From RXOA01 sp964554715 (GTDB taxonomy: Bacteria > Bipolaricaulota > Bipolaricaulia > UBA7950 > UBA9294), in contig CAZKPU010000033.1 in the NCBI GenBank assembly GCA_964554715.1, positions 1 through 21,702 of the forward strand: a DNA stretch of 21,702 bases, in the 5' to 3' direction. Made by a program: the position numbers and the translations under genes. The stretch's first letter is position 1, and each line of letters opens with the position of its first letter. Shown here in pieces: positions 6,290 through 14,421 of this stretch. Below the pieces are notes generated by a model that was given only the letters and a program-made list of their open reading frames with translations, was not told where the DNA came from and did not search any database.

Positions 6290-8026
6290 ATGAGTACGAC
6301 CGGTACAGTCGATCAGCGGATCGCTCACCTGAGAGACGCTTTTGCAGAGGATGGGTTCCGTGTCTCCGACGGGGATGTGGTTGTGTACCGCGATCGTATC
6401 GGAATTGCAGCGACCCATCGCTCGGCCGTCAATTCGGCGACACGGACGCCGAAGCGGGCCTACTACGTCGAGGGGAATGCGTACCAGTTGGGGTACTTGA
6501 TGGGGCGGCTCGCCGAGCTGGAGATCAGCCGGATGACCGAATCGTTTATCGATCGAGTCGTCAAGGCGATGATTCGCACTTCGCTGCGAGGCGAGCGGGC
6601 GGACATCACCCGTGACCCCGAAGTGCGGTTGATCAAGATCCATCGAGTCCTGATCGATTCGTTGTATGAAATGATCCGTCGCAAACGGATCCGTGCTGAT
6701 GTGCCGGCGGAGTACCACCGCGAGATCCGTGGCATTGCCGATGGTTGCCTTGAGCGGGCCCGGGCCGAGAACCGCTCGACCAAGGTGACGGAAGAAGAGC
6801 TTTGGGTCCTCAATGTGGGGATTGATTGTGTTCTTTCCTTGAGCTACACGGGGGAGTTGCTGCGGCTACGCATGCCCGATCTTCGGGGACGCGACCTTCA
6901 GACGCCGTTGGGTTGCAACGGATTCGCCGTTCTCAACGATGCTGCGGCTGATGGCGCGTTGTTCGGGCGAGACTACATGTTCCCAACAGGCGGGGTGTTT
7001 CAAGATGTCGCTTGCATCACCATCTACAACCCGCTCGGCGAAGCTAACGAGCAGCCGGTCCCTTTCCTCAACCTGGCGGCACCGGGGATCGTCGGGAGTA
7101 TCTGTGCCATCAATGCACAGGGCGTTGCCGCCGGTGTGGATGTGGCCGTGGGCGGGAACTGCAACGCCGATCGTCCGGGGATGAACTCACTCCTGCTGCT
7201 GCGCCATGCGATCGAACACGGGTCCACGATCGAGGAGGCAGTAGACCGGCTTGTCACGGCCCGCCGCGGTGTTACGTGGAACTACATCTTTGCGGCAGCG
7301 GGTTCGGCGTCCGATCCGGATCGTGCCTGTGTGGTCGAAGCCGGTGCTTCGATGCGACGGATTCCCTTTCTGAACTACCCGCGAAGGATCATCCGCCATC
7401 TGCTTCCGGATGAGGGGTTTCTCCGAGAGCACCGGACAGCGGACGACCGAAAAGGAGCGATGATCCGCTGGGACGATTACGTGGGTCCGTCTCCCTACAT
7501 CGAACGCTACAACAAGGCACTGTGGGAGAGGTTTCAACGGATCTATGATGCGGGCGCATTCGGCCCGCGCGGGAAGATCAATCCGGAGTACGGCGATCAC
7601 AACTGCCCACACAACTTCTACTTCGCACCGATCCGCGGCTTGCCCGGACGCGTCGTCTTGGTCACGAACCACTTCATCATCCCGGAGATGCGGCTGTGCG
7701 GCATGGCCCGCTGGGCGAACCGCGTTTCCAAGGGGCGCGCGGATGACAGCCAGTGGCGGTATGACGAACTCAACGATCGCATCCTCGGCACCGTCGAGAA
7801 GGAAGGAGCCGTTTCCTACGACCAGGCGAAGGTTCTTATCGACTTTCTCGCACCCTACGGTGACTTCCCCGACTACTATCAGCGGATTCCCCGAGGTCCG
7901 GACGGACGGCATGAGATGATCTACGGAAGTGTTTCGCTGTGCGATCTGAAGCGAAGAACGATGGAGAGCCACTACGGCTACTATGACGATGACTGGGTGA
8001 AAGTATGCCTTCCCCGCTATGTTTGA
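6290..8026 (+). CDS. C45-family autoproteolytic Ntn hydrolase/acyltransferase
   Basis: This 578-residue protein starts at ATG 6290, supported by AAGGAGA upstream; the open frame extends further back but is Arg-rich and non-coding in character. It resembles the peptidase C45 (acyl-CoA:6-APA acyltransferase-like) family of N-terminal-nucleophile hydrolases. An N-terminal domain carries the phrase EGNAYQLGYLMGRL (61-74). The predicted self-cleavage site is before Cys209 in PLGCNGFAVLNDA, followed by the family-typical GRDYMF (226-231). Further core strands are GSICAINAQGVAAGVDV (269-285), NYIFAAAGS and a late VVLVTNHF. Expected activity is hydrolysis or transfer at an amide bond; the substrate cannot be read from sequence. 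No signal peptide is seen, so it is likely cytoplasmic. A reductase gene follows after 81 bp. RecQ is divergent upstream. Confidence 0.82.
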   Translation: MSTTGTVDQRIAHLRDAFAEDGFRVSDGDVVVYRDRIGIAATHRSAVNSATRTPKRAYYVEGNAYQLGYLMGRLAELEISRMTESFIDRVVKAMIRTSLRGERADITRDPEVRLIKIHRVLIDSLYEMIRRKRIRADVPAEYHREIRGIADGCLERARAENRSTKVTEEELWVLNVGIDCVLSLSYTGELLRLRMPDLRGRDLQTPLGCNGFAVLNDAAADGALFGRDYMFPTGGVFQDVACITIYNPLGEANEQPVPFLNLAAPGIVGSICAINAQGVAAGVDVAVGGNCNADRPGMNSLLLLRHAIEHGSTIEEAVDRLVTARRGVTWNYIFAAAGSASDPDRACVVEAGASMRRIPFLNYPRRIIRHLLPDEGFLREHRTADDRKGAMIRWDDYVGPSPYIERYNKALWERFQRIYDAGAFGPRGKINPEYGDHNCPHNFYFAPIRGLPGRVVLVTNHFIIPEMRLCGMARWANRVSKGRADDSQWRYDELNDRILGTVEKEGAVSYDQAKVLIDFLAPYGDFPDYYQRIPRGPDGRHEMIYGSVSLCDLKRRTMESHYGYYDDDWVKVCLPRYV

Positions 8027-8107
8027 GGGCTCTCGACGCAGCCGCGCTTCGGGATCTCCGCGAGAAGTGAGTGGGTGAGTGTTGTTGCGAACGAAAGGAG
8101 ATCGCAG

Positions 8108-8692
8108 GTGTCTGAGAATCTACTGGTATTGATCGGGAGTCCCCGTAAAGAGGGCAACAGCGCAACATTGGCTGCGGAAGCGGCCCGGCAGGCCGAGCAG
8201 CTGGGGGTTGTCACAGAGACGGTGTTTCTTCAAGATCTGAACATCTCGCCTTGTGACGGATGTGGTCTGTGTCGGCGGTCGGTCGATGCTGCATGTACGA
8301 TCGAGGATGACATGACCCCGCTGTACGACAAGATCCGTTCAGCATCCGGCATCCTCATCGCCACGCCGATCTACAGCTACTCGTTCACCGCCCAGACCAA
8401 GCTGCTGATCGACCGGTTGTATGCCCTCGGCAGCAGCAAGGAGAACGCGCTTTCCGGGAAACGGTTCGGCTTCATCATCGTGTACGGAGGCAGCAACCCG
8501 TTCAACTCCGGAGCGGTAACTGCGATGCGGTGCTTCCACGATACGTTCTCTCGAAAGGCGGGTTGGATGCGGATGATCCATGGATCGGCATCGGCTATCG
8601 GGGATGCGGCGAAAGACGTCGATCTGCTTGTGCAAGCCAGAGAGCTGGGCCAGGATCTGGTCAGCGGATTCCGGCCCGCTGGCGTAGCCTGA
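8108..8692 (+). CDS. NAD(P)H-dependent FMN reductase / Fe-S flavoprotein-like
   Basis: This 194-residue flavodoxin-fold protein starts at GTG 8108, chosen because AAAGGAG lies seven bases upstream. The FMN phosphate loop is GSPRKEGNSAT (10-20). A second flavin-binding stretch is IATPIYSYSFTAQTKLLIDR. Between them is a Cys cluster, CDGCGLC (Cys49, Cys52, Cys55) plus Cys63. This spacing is found in iron-sulfur flavoproteins and related reductases and may bind a [4Fe-4S] cluster or act in thiol chemistry. The likely role is two-electron reduction of quinones, nitro compounds or a protein partner using NAD(P)H. It follows the C45 hydrolase on the same strand and may share a transcript with the nuclease gene 82 bp downstream, although a hairpin (8717-8747) lies between them. 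Confidence 0.88.
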   Translation: MSENLLVLIGSPRKEGNSATLAAEAARQAEQLGVVTETVFLQDLNISPCDGCGLCRRSVDAACTIEDDMTPLYDKIRSASGILIATPIYSYSFTAQTKLLIDRLYALGSSKENALSGKRFGFIIVYGGSNPFNSGAVTAMRCFHDTFSRKAGWMRMIHGSASAIGDAAKDVDLLVQARELGQDLVSGFRPAGVA

Positions 8693-8774
8693 CAACGACA
8701 GGGCAAGTCTGCTTGATCCCACGGCGCTTTCGCCATAGCCTTTGGGACGGGAATTCGGAACTCACGGAGGCACG

Positions 8775-9428
8775 ATGAAATCGCTTCGATCCGAGCCGTA
8801 CATCTGGGTGACGTGGTTGACGAAGCTTCTCGCGGGGGAAAGCGCGTGCGAATGGTCGGCATGGTTCCGTGCTCACCACAAGGACTACGACAAGCTTCCC
8901 GTGGATTTCGACCTTGCTAAATGGACGATGGAGCACGGTGAGCTGGTCAATAGCAGGCGGGAGCAACTCCGCAATGACGGGTATGACGTATACGTAGAGG
9001 ACGAAAACGCGTTCCGCAGGATCGGGAAGACCGGAATCGTTGTGTCGGGGAAGCCGGATATCCTTGCCATCCGCGATGGGCAAGGTGTCATCGAGGACTG
9101 CAAGACCGGCAGACCAAGAACCTCCGATCAACTCCAAGTCCTTGTGTACATGCTGCTTCTTCCGATCAACAACGAGCGCTGCAGGAATATCGCACTCTCG
9201 GGACGGGTTGTCTACAGGACGAGCGCGGTCGACATACCGATGGAGGCGCTGGATGATTCCTTTCGAAAGAGGTTCGTCGAACTCGTGCAGCGCGTGGGAG
9301 GCGACTCTCCTCTTGCCAAGGTGCCGCTATGGTCGGAGTGCCGCTGGTGTGACATCGGCCCCGCCGATTGCCTGTATCGGGTGACGGAGCCGCCGGAGTC
9401 CGTGGAAGCTCAAACCGATCTGTTCTAG
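8775..9428 (+). CDS. Cas4-like PD-(D/E)XK nuclease with predicted Fe-S cluster
   Basis: This 217-residue protein starts at ATG 8775, with GGAGG five bases upstream. It has the RecB/Cas4 nuclease core: GKPDILAI with Asp95, then IEDCK giving the (D/E)XK pair Asp108/Lys110, then QVLVY as the QxxxY motif (121-125). One Cys near the N-terminus (Cys25, in SACEWSAWF) and three near the C-terminus (Cys189, Cys192, Cys199 in CRWCDIGPADC) match the one-plus-three arrangement that holds a [4Fe-4S] cluster in Cas4 and AddB-type nucleases. It is therefore probably a metal-dependent DNA exonuclease. No cas1, cas2 or CRISPR repeat is in view, so a stand-alone repair or mobile-element role is as likely as CRISPR adaptation. 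A terminator at 9510-9530 closes the transcript. Confidence 0.8.
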   Translation: MKSLRSEPYIWVTWLTKLLAGESACEWSAWFRAHHKDYDKLPVDFDLAKWTMEHGELVNSRREQLRNDGYDVYVEDENAFRRIGKTGIVVSGKPDILAIRDGQGVIEDCKTGRPRTSDQLQVLVYMLLLPINNERCRNIALSGRVVYRTSAVDIPMEALDDSFRKRFVELVQRVGGDSPLAKVPLWSECRWCDIGPADCLYRVTEPPESVEAQTDLF

Positions 9429-9470
9429 GTCTTTTTCTTCGTGCAGACAAGAAGGATCCTTCGACCCCCC

Positions 9471-9500
9471 TTGACGCTGCCTCGACGGATAACGTATAGA
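9471..9500 (+). promoter_or_regulatory. Sigma70-like promoter immediately before a terminator
   Basis: TTGACG (9471-9476) and TATAGA (9495-9500) are separated by 18 bp, a good match to the sigma70 consensus. The expected start near 9507 lies only a few bases before the terminator hairpin at 9510. Any transcript would end almost at once unless read-through occurs, toward the NifU-like gene at 9805. It may be coincidental. Confidence 0.35.
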
Positions 9501-9509
9501 TAAGACAAC

Positions 9510-9530
9510 GCGGCTGCGGCCGCATTTTTT
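9510..9530 (+). terminator. Rho-independent terminator
   Basis: The stem is GCGGC (9510-9514) with GCCGC (9519-9523), loop TGCG, followed by ATTTTTT. It lies about 80 bp after the nuclease stop codon and is the clearest intrinsic terminator in the window. Confidence 0.75.
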
Positions 9531-9804
9531 GTTGCCCGTTGGATCCTTTTCGCTTCGTTCGATCGCGCAAGCTTCCGTCTGTTCCTCCACCAGCGAGAGT
9601 CCGGCCTCAGTCGGAGAGGCGCGTTGTGAGAATCCCGAGCGATGCGGATAAGCTACACGTATGATCTACGGCGACTGCGTTGCGGGCATCGACCGGCGGT
9701 CATAGGCCGGGTTGTGTTGCTTTTGGGGAAGAGCTCTTACGGAGATGTCCGCCGATGGTTGGCGTATGTGATCTGTTGGCAACGTTCCACTGACGGAGGG
9801 AAAG
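9531..9804 (+). other. Intergenic stretch with no recognised gene
   Basis: Together with 9429-9530 this makes a gene-free interval of about 375 bp. Apart from the promoter/terminator pair I see no tRNA, no repeat and no protein-like frame supported by an SD. It presumably holds the promoter and leader of the NifU-like gene, but no strong -35/-10 pair stands out. Confidence 0.5.
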
Positions 9805-10029
9805 ATGATCAAGGAAGATGTACAGAACGCACTCGAGGATATCCGGCCGGCACTCCAAGCTGATGGTGGCGATGTCGAACTCGTGGAAGTGACCGAAGAA
9901 GGAGTCGTTCGTGTGCGACTCCAGGGAGCATGCAATGGTTGTCCGATGGCGGCGATGACGCTGAAGGACGGAATCGAACGCGTGCTCAAGCAGCAAGTCC
10001 CCGGTGTGACCGAAGTCGAATCCGTCTAG
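9805..10029 (+). CDS. NifU C-terminal-domain Fe-S carrier protein
   Basis: This 74-residue protein consists only of the NifU C-terminal (Nfu) domain, a scaffold or carrier that binds a [4Fe-4S] cluster between two subunits and passes it to client enzymes. The fingerprint is complete: IRPALQADGGDVELVEV, then ACNGCPMAAMTLKDGIE with the CxxC pair Cys43/Cys46, then VPGVTEVESV. The ATG follows a strong SD (GGAGGGAAAG). Length is normal for the stand-alone version. No other Fe-S assembly gene is adjacent. The Cas4-like nuclease and the Cys-rich flavoprotein upstream are plausible clients, but that is only inference. Confidence 0.95.
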   Translation: MIKEDVQNALEDIRPALQADGGDVELVEVTEEGVVRVRLQGACNGCPMAAMTLKDGIERVLKQQVPGVTEVESV

Positions 10030-10053
10030 GAAAGCCTTCGTGATCCAGGGACA

Positions 10054-10566
10054 TCAGGTAAGGTCTCCCGACAACACCTTCCGCATCGGCTGATACCGGA
10101 AACCGGCGCCATCGAAGATGCGCATCGAGCGTACACCAGTTGAGCGTTTGTATCCCATTTCCTTGTAGAAGGGGACCGCGTTCAGCGTTGCCGCAACGTG
10201 GAGGACGATCCCATGCTTCCGCCGGACTTCCTCCTCGAACCGGTTGACCAAGATGCGTCCAACACCGCTTCGCTGCTGCTCCCCGAGGACGAACAGGCTT
10301 CCTAATCGTGTCGGTCGTCCGCGGAGCACACCCACGATGCGACCGTCCCGTTCGGCAACGAGTACGATCTCCGAGCGGATCGCTTCGCGAATTGCATCCT
10401 GATGGACGAGATCCTTCGACCGGGCATGACGGAACGGTCCGAGCATCTCGGATTGCGCGGTGGCATCCAGGTGTGACAGATTATCGGAGCGGAACGTGTC
10501 GGCGATCAGCTGCCCCACTGCACCTGCATCCACGGCCTCGTTGTATGGGCGAACGCGAACCGTCAC
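10054..10566 (-). CDS. GNAT-family N-acetyltransferase
   Basis: A 170-residue GNAT-fold acetyltransferase that would use acetyl-CoA to acetylate an amine. The N-terminal half holds strand VRVRPYNEAVDAGAVGQLI. The core has IVLVAERDGRIVGVLRG, then LGSLFVLGEQQRSGVGRILV (about 105-125), where RSGVG forms the pyrophosphate-binding motif A. It ends with HVAATLNAVPFYKEMGYKR, the usual motif B Asn and Tyr. It starts with GTG at 10566. The upstream acetyltransferase stop overlaps this start in the four bases GTGA, so translation is probably coupled. Its substrate is unknown. It converges with the NifU-like gene, 24 bp away. Confidence 0.88.
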   Translation of the reverse strand: MTVRVRPYNEAVDAGAVGQLIADTFRSDNLSHLDATAQSEMLGPFRHARSKDLVHQDAIREAIRSEIVLVAERDGRIVGVLRGRPTRLGSLFVLGEQQRSGVGRILVNRFEEEVRRKHGIVLHVAATLNAVPFYKEMGYKRSTGVRSMRIFDGAGFRYQPMRKVLSGDLT

Positions 10567-11162
10567 AGGCTGTCCCTATCGAGTCTTCTCTGGCTCCACT
10601 CCGTGGCAAGAATGGCGTAGCGAACCGTGTCGATCCAATCGCCGCCGGGTTCGTGAGGCTCGTGAGCCTGGACGAAGTGCGCTTCCTTGCGCATCCCCAA
10701 ACGCTCCATCACCTTCCACGACGCGGTGTTCGTGTGAACGGTCCCCGCGAACACCCGGTGATAGCCACAGGAGGCGAACAGATAGGAGATCAGCGCCTGC
10801 GCCGCTTCCGTCGCGTAGCCGCTTCGCCGGTAGTCGATCCCCAAGGCCCAACCGATCTCTCCCTGACGGTTGCCGTTGCTCACAAGCGAGACAAGTCCGA
10901 TGACCCGCCGATCTTGCGTCCTCTGAAGGGCAAGGTCGGTGCACGCTTTGGGCTCAAACAGGCGCATTCCGTTCTGCCGGTTGATGTACTCGGCCAGCTC
11001 CTGGGGTTTGTGGGGGATATTCGTCGTCTCCACGGCCACCGAAGGATGACTGATAACAGCCTGCAAATCGTCGATGTCGGCCAGCGAGAATCGACGAATC
11101 CGTAGCCGCGGGGTCTCGATGCCCCGTTCATCGAATCCGTGGTTCGGCGTGTCGCTCCTCAA
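10563..11162 (-). CDS. RimJ/RimL-like GNAT acetyltransferase (TTG start)
   Basis: This 199-residue protein is of the Acetyltransf_3 (RimJ/RimL) type, whose members acetylate ribosomal protein N-termini or small amines. Visible features are ETPRLRIRRFSLADIDDLQAV at the N-terminus, RVIGLVSLV and GEIGWALGIDYRRSGYATEAAQALISYLF in the core (the acetyl-CoA motif A), and HTNTASWKVMERLGMRKEAHF, the typical motif B Asn and C-terminal loop. I chose the TTG at 11162 because a near-perfect SD (AAAGGAGG, 11169-11176) lies six bases upstream and family homology begins just after it. The frame remains open further upstream without homology. It overlaps the next GNAT gene by four bases, forming a two-gene operon. 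It is divergent from the serpin gene. Confidence 0.88.
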   Translation of the reverse strand: MRSDTPNHGFDERGIETPRLRIRRFSLADIDDLQAVISHPSVAVETTNIPHKPQELAEYINRQNGMRLFEPKACTDLALQRTQDRRVIGLVSLVSNGNRQGEIGWALGIDYRRSGYATEAAQALISYLFASCGYHRVFAGTVHTNTASWKVMERLGMRKEAHFVQAHEPHEPGGDWIDTVRYAILATEWSQRRLDRDSL

Positions 11163-11360
11163 GGATATCCTCCTTTGCAGGATCCTGTTGAATCTGCAGA
11201 CGCTAAAGTGCCGAACGAAGGCGTGTCTCTCCCACGCTGCGACGCCATGACGTGTGATGAAATCCCGGCTTGCCTTCTCGGCTTCTTGCGAAGCACTATA
11301 CGGCGGCAGCAGAGGCAGCGACAATGCGAGCCGAGACCTGCGCCATGAGAGGAGGTTGCA

Positions 11361-12731
11361 GTGAAGCCACAGACACGGCGACGATGGGCGGCGGGAGCGG
11401 TGCTGTTGCTGGGAGTTCTCGTTTCCGGGTTCGGTGGTTGCGACTTCATCGATCCCGATCTGCCGGAGGACGAACGCGTTGTCCGATCGGATCTGTCGCG
11501 GAACATGGAACCTACGCTGGCAGAAGGTGCGCTTGAGGAGCTTGCCGCCGGCAACGCACGGTTTGCCTTCTCGTTACTCGGAGCGCTCCGGGAAGGCGAA
11601 GAGGAAAACGAGCGCGACGAGAATCTGTTCTTCTCTCCCCACAGTATCTCCACGGCGCTTGCGATGGCCTACGCGGGAGCGCACGGAACGACCGGCTTGC
11701 AGATGAGAGACGTTCTCCGATTCACGCTTGACAGGGATCCGCTTCATTCGGCGTTTAACGCGCTTGACCTGGCGTTGCAGGGCAGAGAGCAGCTGGAACC
11801 TCCGTACGAGGGAGACGGCTTTCAGCTTCGAATTGCGAACGCTGTGTGGGGACAGATCGGATACGCGTTCGACGCCTCCTATCTCGATGTCCTCGCGCTT
11901 CACTACGGTGCGGGGATGCGGCTGCTCGACTTTGTGTCCGAACCGGAGACGTCGCGTCTCACCATCAATGACTGGGTGTGGAGACAAACGAACGAGCGGA
12001 TTGAAGATCTCCTCCCACCGGGGTCGATCAGCCCGGATACACGATTGGTACTCACCAACGCTGTGTACTTCCATGCGCCCTGGCTGCGCCCGTTCGACCC
12101 TGAGATGACCGAGCCGAAGTCGTTTACGACGCACGGAGGGAAAGAGATCACCGTGCCGATGATGCATCAGACCTCTTCGTTCGGATACGCCGAGTGGGAT
12201 GGAGGCAGAGCGGTCGAGCTTCTCTACAACGGAGCCGAGCTGTCGATGGTGGTTCTCGTGCCCGATGCCGGGCGGTTCGATGCCTTTGAGCAGTCGCTCA
12301 CGCAAGAGATCTATGCAGGTATCGTCTCGCGGCTGGAGACGAAACAGGTAGAACTCGCTCTGCCTCGTTTCACGTACAGCACACAGGTCTCGCTGGTTCC
12401 ACCGCTTGTCGCTTTGGGGATGCAAAAAGCGTTTGCACCGGGAGAAGCGGATTTCTCCGGAATCGACGGAACTCGCTCGCTGTTTGTCAGCGATGTGGTC
12501 CACCAGGCGTTCGTTTCGGTGGATGAAGCCGGCACCGAGGCGGCTGCAGCCACCGCGGTGCTGTTTGAGAGAACAGCGATCCCCGGACCTCCGGTGAATG
12601 TTACGGTCGATCGCCCGTTTATCTTTGTGATCCGTGACATTCCCACCGGAGAGATCCTCTTTGTGGGGCGCGTCGTCGATCCCACCCCGCCGCCGGCCGG
12701 AACCGACTCCCCTCCGGTTTCGGACGGATGA
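11361..12731 (+). CDS. Serpin-family protease inhibitor, predicted lipoprotein
   Basis: This 456-residue serpin starts at GTG 11361 with GAGAGGAGG upstream. An Arg-rich N-terminus and hydrophobic core end in GFGGC with Cys27, a plausible but not ideal lipobox, so the inhibitor is probably anchored outside the inner membrane. A linker (28-60) precedes the serpin fold: LFFSPHSISTALAMAYAGAHGTT (89-111), RIANAVWGQ, LVLTNAVYFHAPW (229-241), LVPDAGRFDAFE and the C-terminal RPFIFVIRDIPTGEILFVGRVVDP. The reactive-centre hinge EAGTEAAAATAV (389-400) has the small residues needed for loop insertion, so it should be inhibitory. By alignment with antitrypsin, P1 is Thr405 with Arg404 at P2; a one-residue shift would make Arg P1. 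The target protease is unknown. A DUF885 peptidase lies 7 kb away, but no link is shown. Confidence 0.95.
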   Translation: MKPQTRRRWAAGAVLLLGVLVSGFGGCDFIDPDLPEDERVVRSDLSRNMEPTLAEGALEELAAGNARFAFSLLGALREGEEENERDENLFFSPHSISTALAMAYAGAHGTTGLQMRDVLRFTLDRDPLHSAFNALDLALQGREQLEPPYEGDGFQLRIANAVWGQIGYAFDASYLDVLALHYGAGMRLLDFVSEPETSRLTINDWVWRQTNERIEDLLPPGSISPDTRLVLTNAVYFHAPWLRPFDPEMTEPKSFTTHGGKEITVPMMHQTSSFGYAEWDGGRAVELLYNGAELSMVVLVPDAGRFDAFEQSLTQEIYAGIVSRLETKQVELALPRFTYSTQVSLVPPLVALGMQKAFAPGEADFSGIDGTRSLFVSDVVHQAFVSVDEAGTEAAAATAVLFERTAIPGPPVNVTVDRPFIFVIRDIPTGEILFVGRVVDPTPPPAGTDSPPVSDG

Positions 12732-12768
12732 CCTACTCGAAGGCCCGTCGGCTTCTAGACTGACCAGT

Positions 12769-14367
12769 ATGAGGGGAACAGAGCCTGGAAGGAAACATCG
12801 GTTCGGTGTGTATGCGTTGCTGTTCTCGAGCATCTACTGGTTGGTCGACGCAGCGATCGACACGCTGTGGATCTACGGGGGCCGCTTCATCGATCTGTTG
12901 ATTCTCCACGTACCGGCCCATGAACTGTACGTTCGCTTCTTTGTTACGGCCTGTTTCCTGGGGTTTGCGGCGGTTGCCGCATCCAACCGTCAACAGCAGT
13001 CCCGATTGCTGAGCAACCTTCACGAGAGTCACCTGCGGCTGGAGAGCCTGTTTGAGGACTCCCCGCTTCCGATGTGGGAGGACGATTGGTCTCAAATCGC
13101 GGAGAGGTTCCGTGAACTCCGCTCCGAGGGGGTGACCGATCTTCGCAGCTACTTCGACGAGCATCCCGAGGAGATCGACCGGTGCATCCGACGTGTGCGG
13201 ATTGTGGATGTGAACCGGGCAACGCTCGAGCTTCATGGCGCTCATGAGAAGAACGAACTCACAGGTACGCTTGAGAACATCTTCACCGACCATGCCAGAG
13301 AGACGTTCAAGGAGGAACTTGTCGCAATAGGTAGCGGCAAGACCCGCTTCCGTGCAGAGACCGTGCATCGAACATCTTCAGGCGAGCAACAGGAGATCGA
13401 TTTGACCGTTCTTGTCGCGCCGGGCTACGAAGAGAACCTCGGGCGGGTCATCGTCTGTACACAGTCGATCGCTGTACGCAGAGCGGCCGAACGGGCGCTG
13501 ATCGAACGTGACGATCTTTACCGTGATCTGTTCGAGCATGCAAGCGACCTCATTCAAAGCGTGACTCCGGACGGCAAGTTCCGCTATGTCAACCCTGCAT
13601 GGCATGAGACGCTCGGCTACACCTTGGCCGACCTTGACCATCTGAATCTGTTTGATGTCATCCATCCTGATGAACGAGAACATTGCCGGGAGATGTTCCG
13701 GCAGGTGCTGCAGTGTCTGGATGTCGGGGTCATCACGACGCGGTTCGTTGCCAAGGACGGCAGGATCATCGATGTCGAGGGAAGCGTCAACTGCCGATTG
13801 GAAGAAGGCACCCCGGTTTCCACACGGGCGGTGTTCCGCAACGTCACCGAGCGCAAGGAGTACGAGCGGCAACTGACATACATGGCAAGACACGACTCTC
13901 TCACCGGTGTGTTCAACCGCCACTCGATGACGGAAATCCTCGATCGCGAGGAGAAACGAGCACGGCGATACGACCATCCGATCGGCTTGCTGATGATCGA
14001 TGTCGATCGGTTCAAGGAGATCAACGATCGGTTCGGACACCATCGCGGCGACGAAGTTCTCAAGGTGATCGGGAAGCTGTTGCAGCAGGAGGTTCGGGAC
14101 ACGGACTACGTGATCCGATACGGCGGAGACGAGTTTCTGATTGTCTTGCCGGAGACCAACGGTGAAACCGAAAACGTGCGCGCGCGAATCCAACGTGCCG
14201 TCGACCAACGGAACGAAACCAACGAATTGATCGACTTTCCGGTCTCTTTGTCCATCGGGATCGCTCAGTGGAACGTTGGCGAAGCGTCTTCGATCGAGGA
14301 GATCCTCCGTCTTGCCGACCAACGGATGTATCAGGTGAAGCGGGGCGGTCATGGCCCCGCTTCCTGA
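12769..14367 (+). CDS. Membrane PAS-PAS-GGDEF diguanylate cyclase
   Basis: This 532-residue protein starts at ATG 12769, 37 bp after the serpin; no SD is visible, so a leaderless or coupled start is possible. Two hydrophobic segments (about 13-37 and 53-72) anchor it. A short coiled-coil linker leads to an atypical PAS-like domain (about 88-230), a typical PAS domain (about 250-362: DLIQSVTPDGKFRYVNPAW to FRNVTERKEYERQL), then GGDEF (about 370-530). The active site is YGGDEF (452-456 for GGDEF), intact for cyclic di-GMP synthesis from two GTP. Five residues upstream, RDTD (443-446) is the RxxD inhibitory site, so product feedback is expected. The PAS domains probably sense a ligand or redox state. 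No c-di-GMP effector is in the window. Confidence 0.95.
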   Translation: MRGTEPGRKHRFGVYALLFSSIYWLVDAAIDTLWIYGGRFIDLLILHVPAHELYVRFFVTACFLGFAAVAASNRQQQSRLLSNLHESHLRLESLFEDSPLPMWEDDWSQIAERFRELRSEGVTDLRSYFDEHPEEIDRCIRRVRIVDVNRATLELHGAHEKNELTGTLENIFTDHARETFKEELVAIGSGKTRFRAETVHRTSSGEQQEIDLTVLVAPGYEENLGRVIVCTQSIAVRRAAERALIERDDLYRDLFEHASDLIQSVTPDGKFRYVNPAWHETLGYTLADLDHLNLFDVIHPDEREHCREMFRQVLQCLDVGVITTRFVAKDGRIIDVEGSVNCRLEEGTPVSTRAVFRNVTERKEYERQLTYMARHDSLTGVFNRHSMTEILDREEKRARRYDHPIGLLMIDVDRFKEINDRFGHHRGDEVLKVIGKLLQQEVRDTDYVIRYGGDEFLIVLPETNGETENVRARIQRAVDQRNETNELIDFPVSLSIGIAQWNVGEASSIEEILRLADQRMYQVKRGGHGPAS

Positions 14368-14410
14368 AGAGCGTCTTCTCGCCCAAATGGCGTTCGAGCA
14401 AGCAGACGCT
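14337..14410. terminator. Strong hairpins at the convergent GGDEF/GNAT junction
   Basis: GAAGCGGGGC (14337-14346) and GCCCCGCTTC (14354-14363) form a perfect 10-bp stem with a 7-base loop inside the last codons of the GGDEF gene. A second inverted repeat, AGCGTCT (14370-14376) with AGACGCT (14404-14410), follows the stop codon. Neither has a clear T-tract, so their action as terminators for the convergent genes is inferred. Confidence 0.4.
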
Positions 14411-14421
14411 GGGACTTGATG

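Noticed and set aside
9642..9863. 73-codon plus-strand frame before the NifU-like gene
   Set aside because: It overlaps the start of the certain NifU-like gene in another frame and lacks an SD.
8775..10029. CRISPR adaptation module based on the Cas4-like gene
   Set aside because: No cas1, cas2 or repeat array is visible anywhere in the window.
11574..12833. 419-codon minus-strand open frame opposite the serpin
   Set aside because: It is a shadow of the serpin codon pattern. The serpin is unmistakable, and the antisense product is Arg/His-rich with no family resemblance.
13378..14352. 324-codon minus-strand open frame opposite the GGDEF gene
   Set aside because: It is an antisense shadow of a certain diguanylate cyclase and has no SD or domain.
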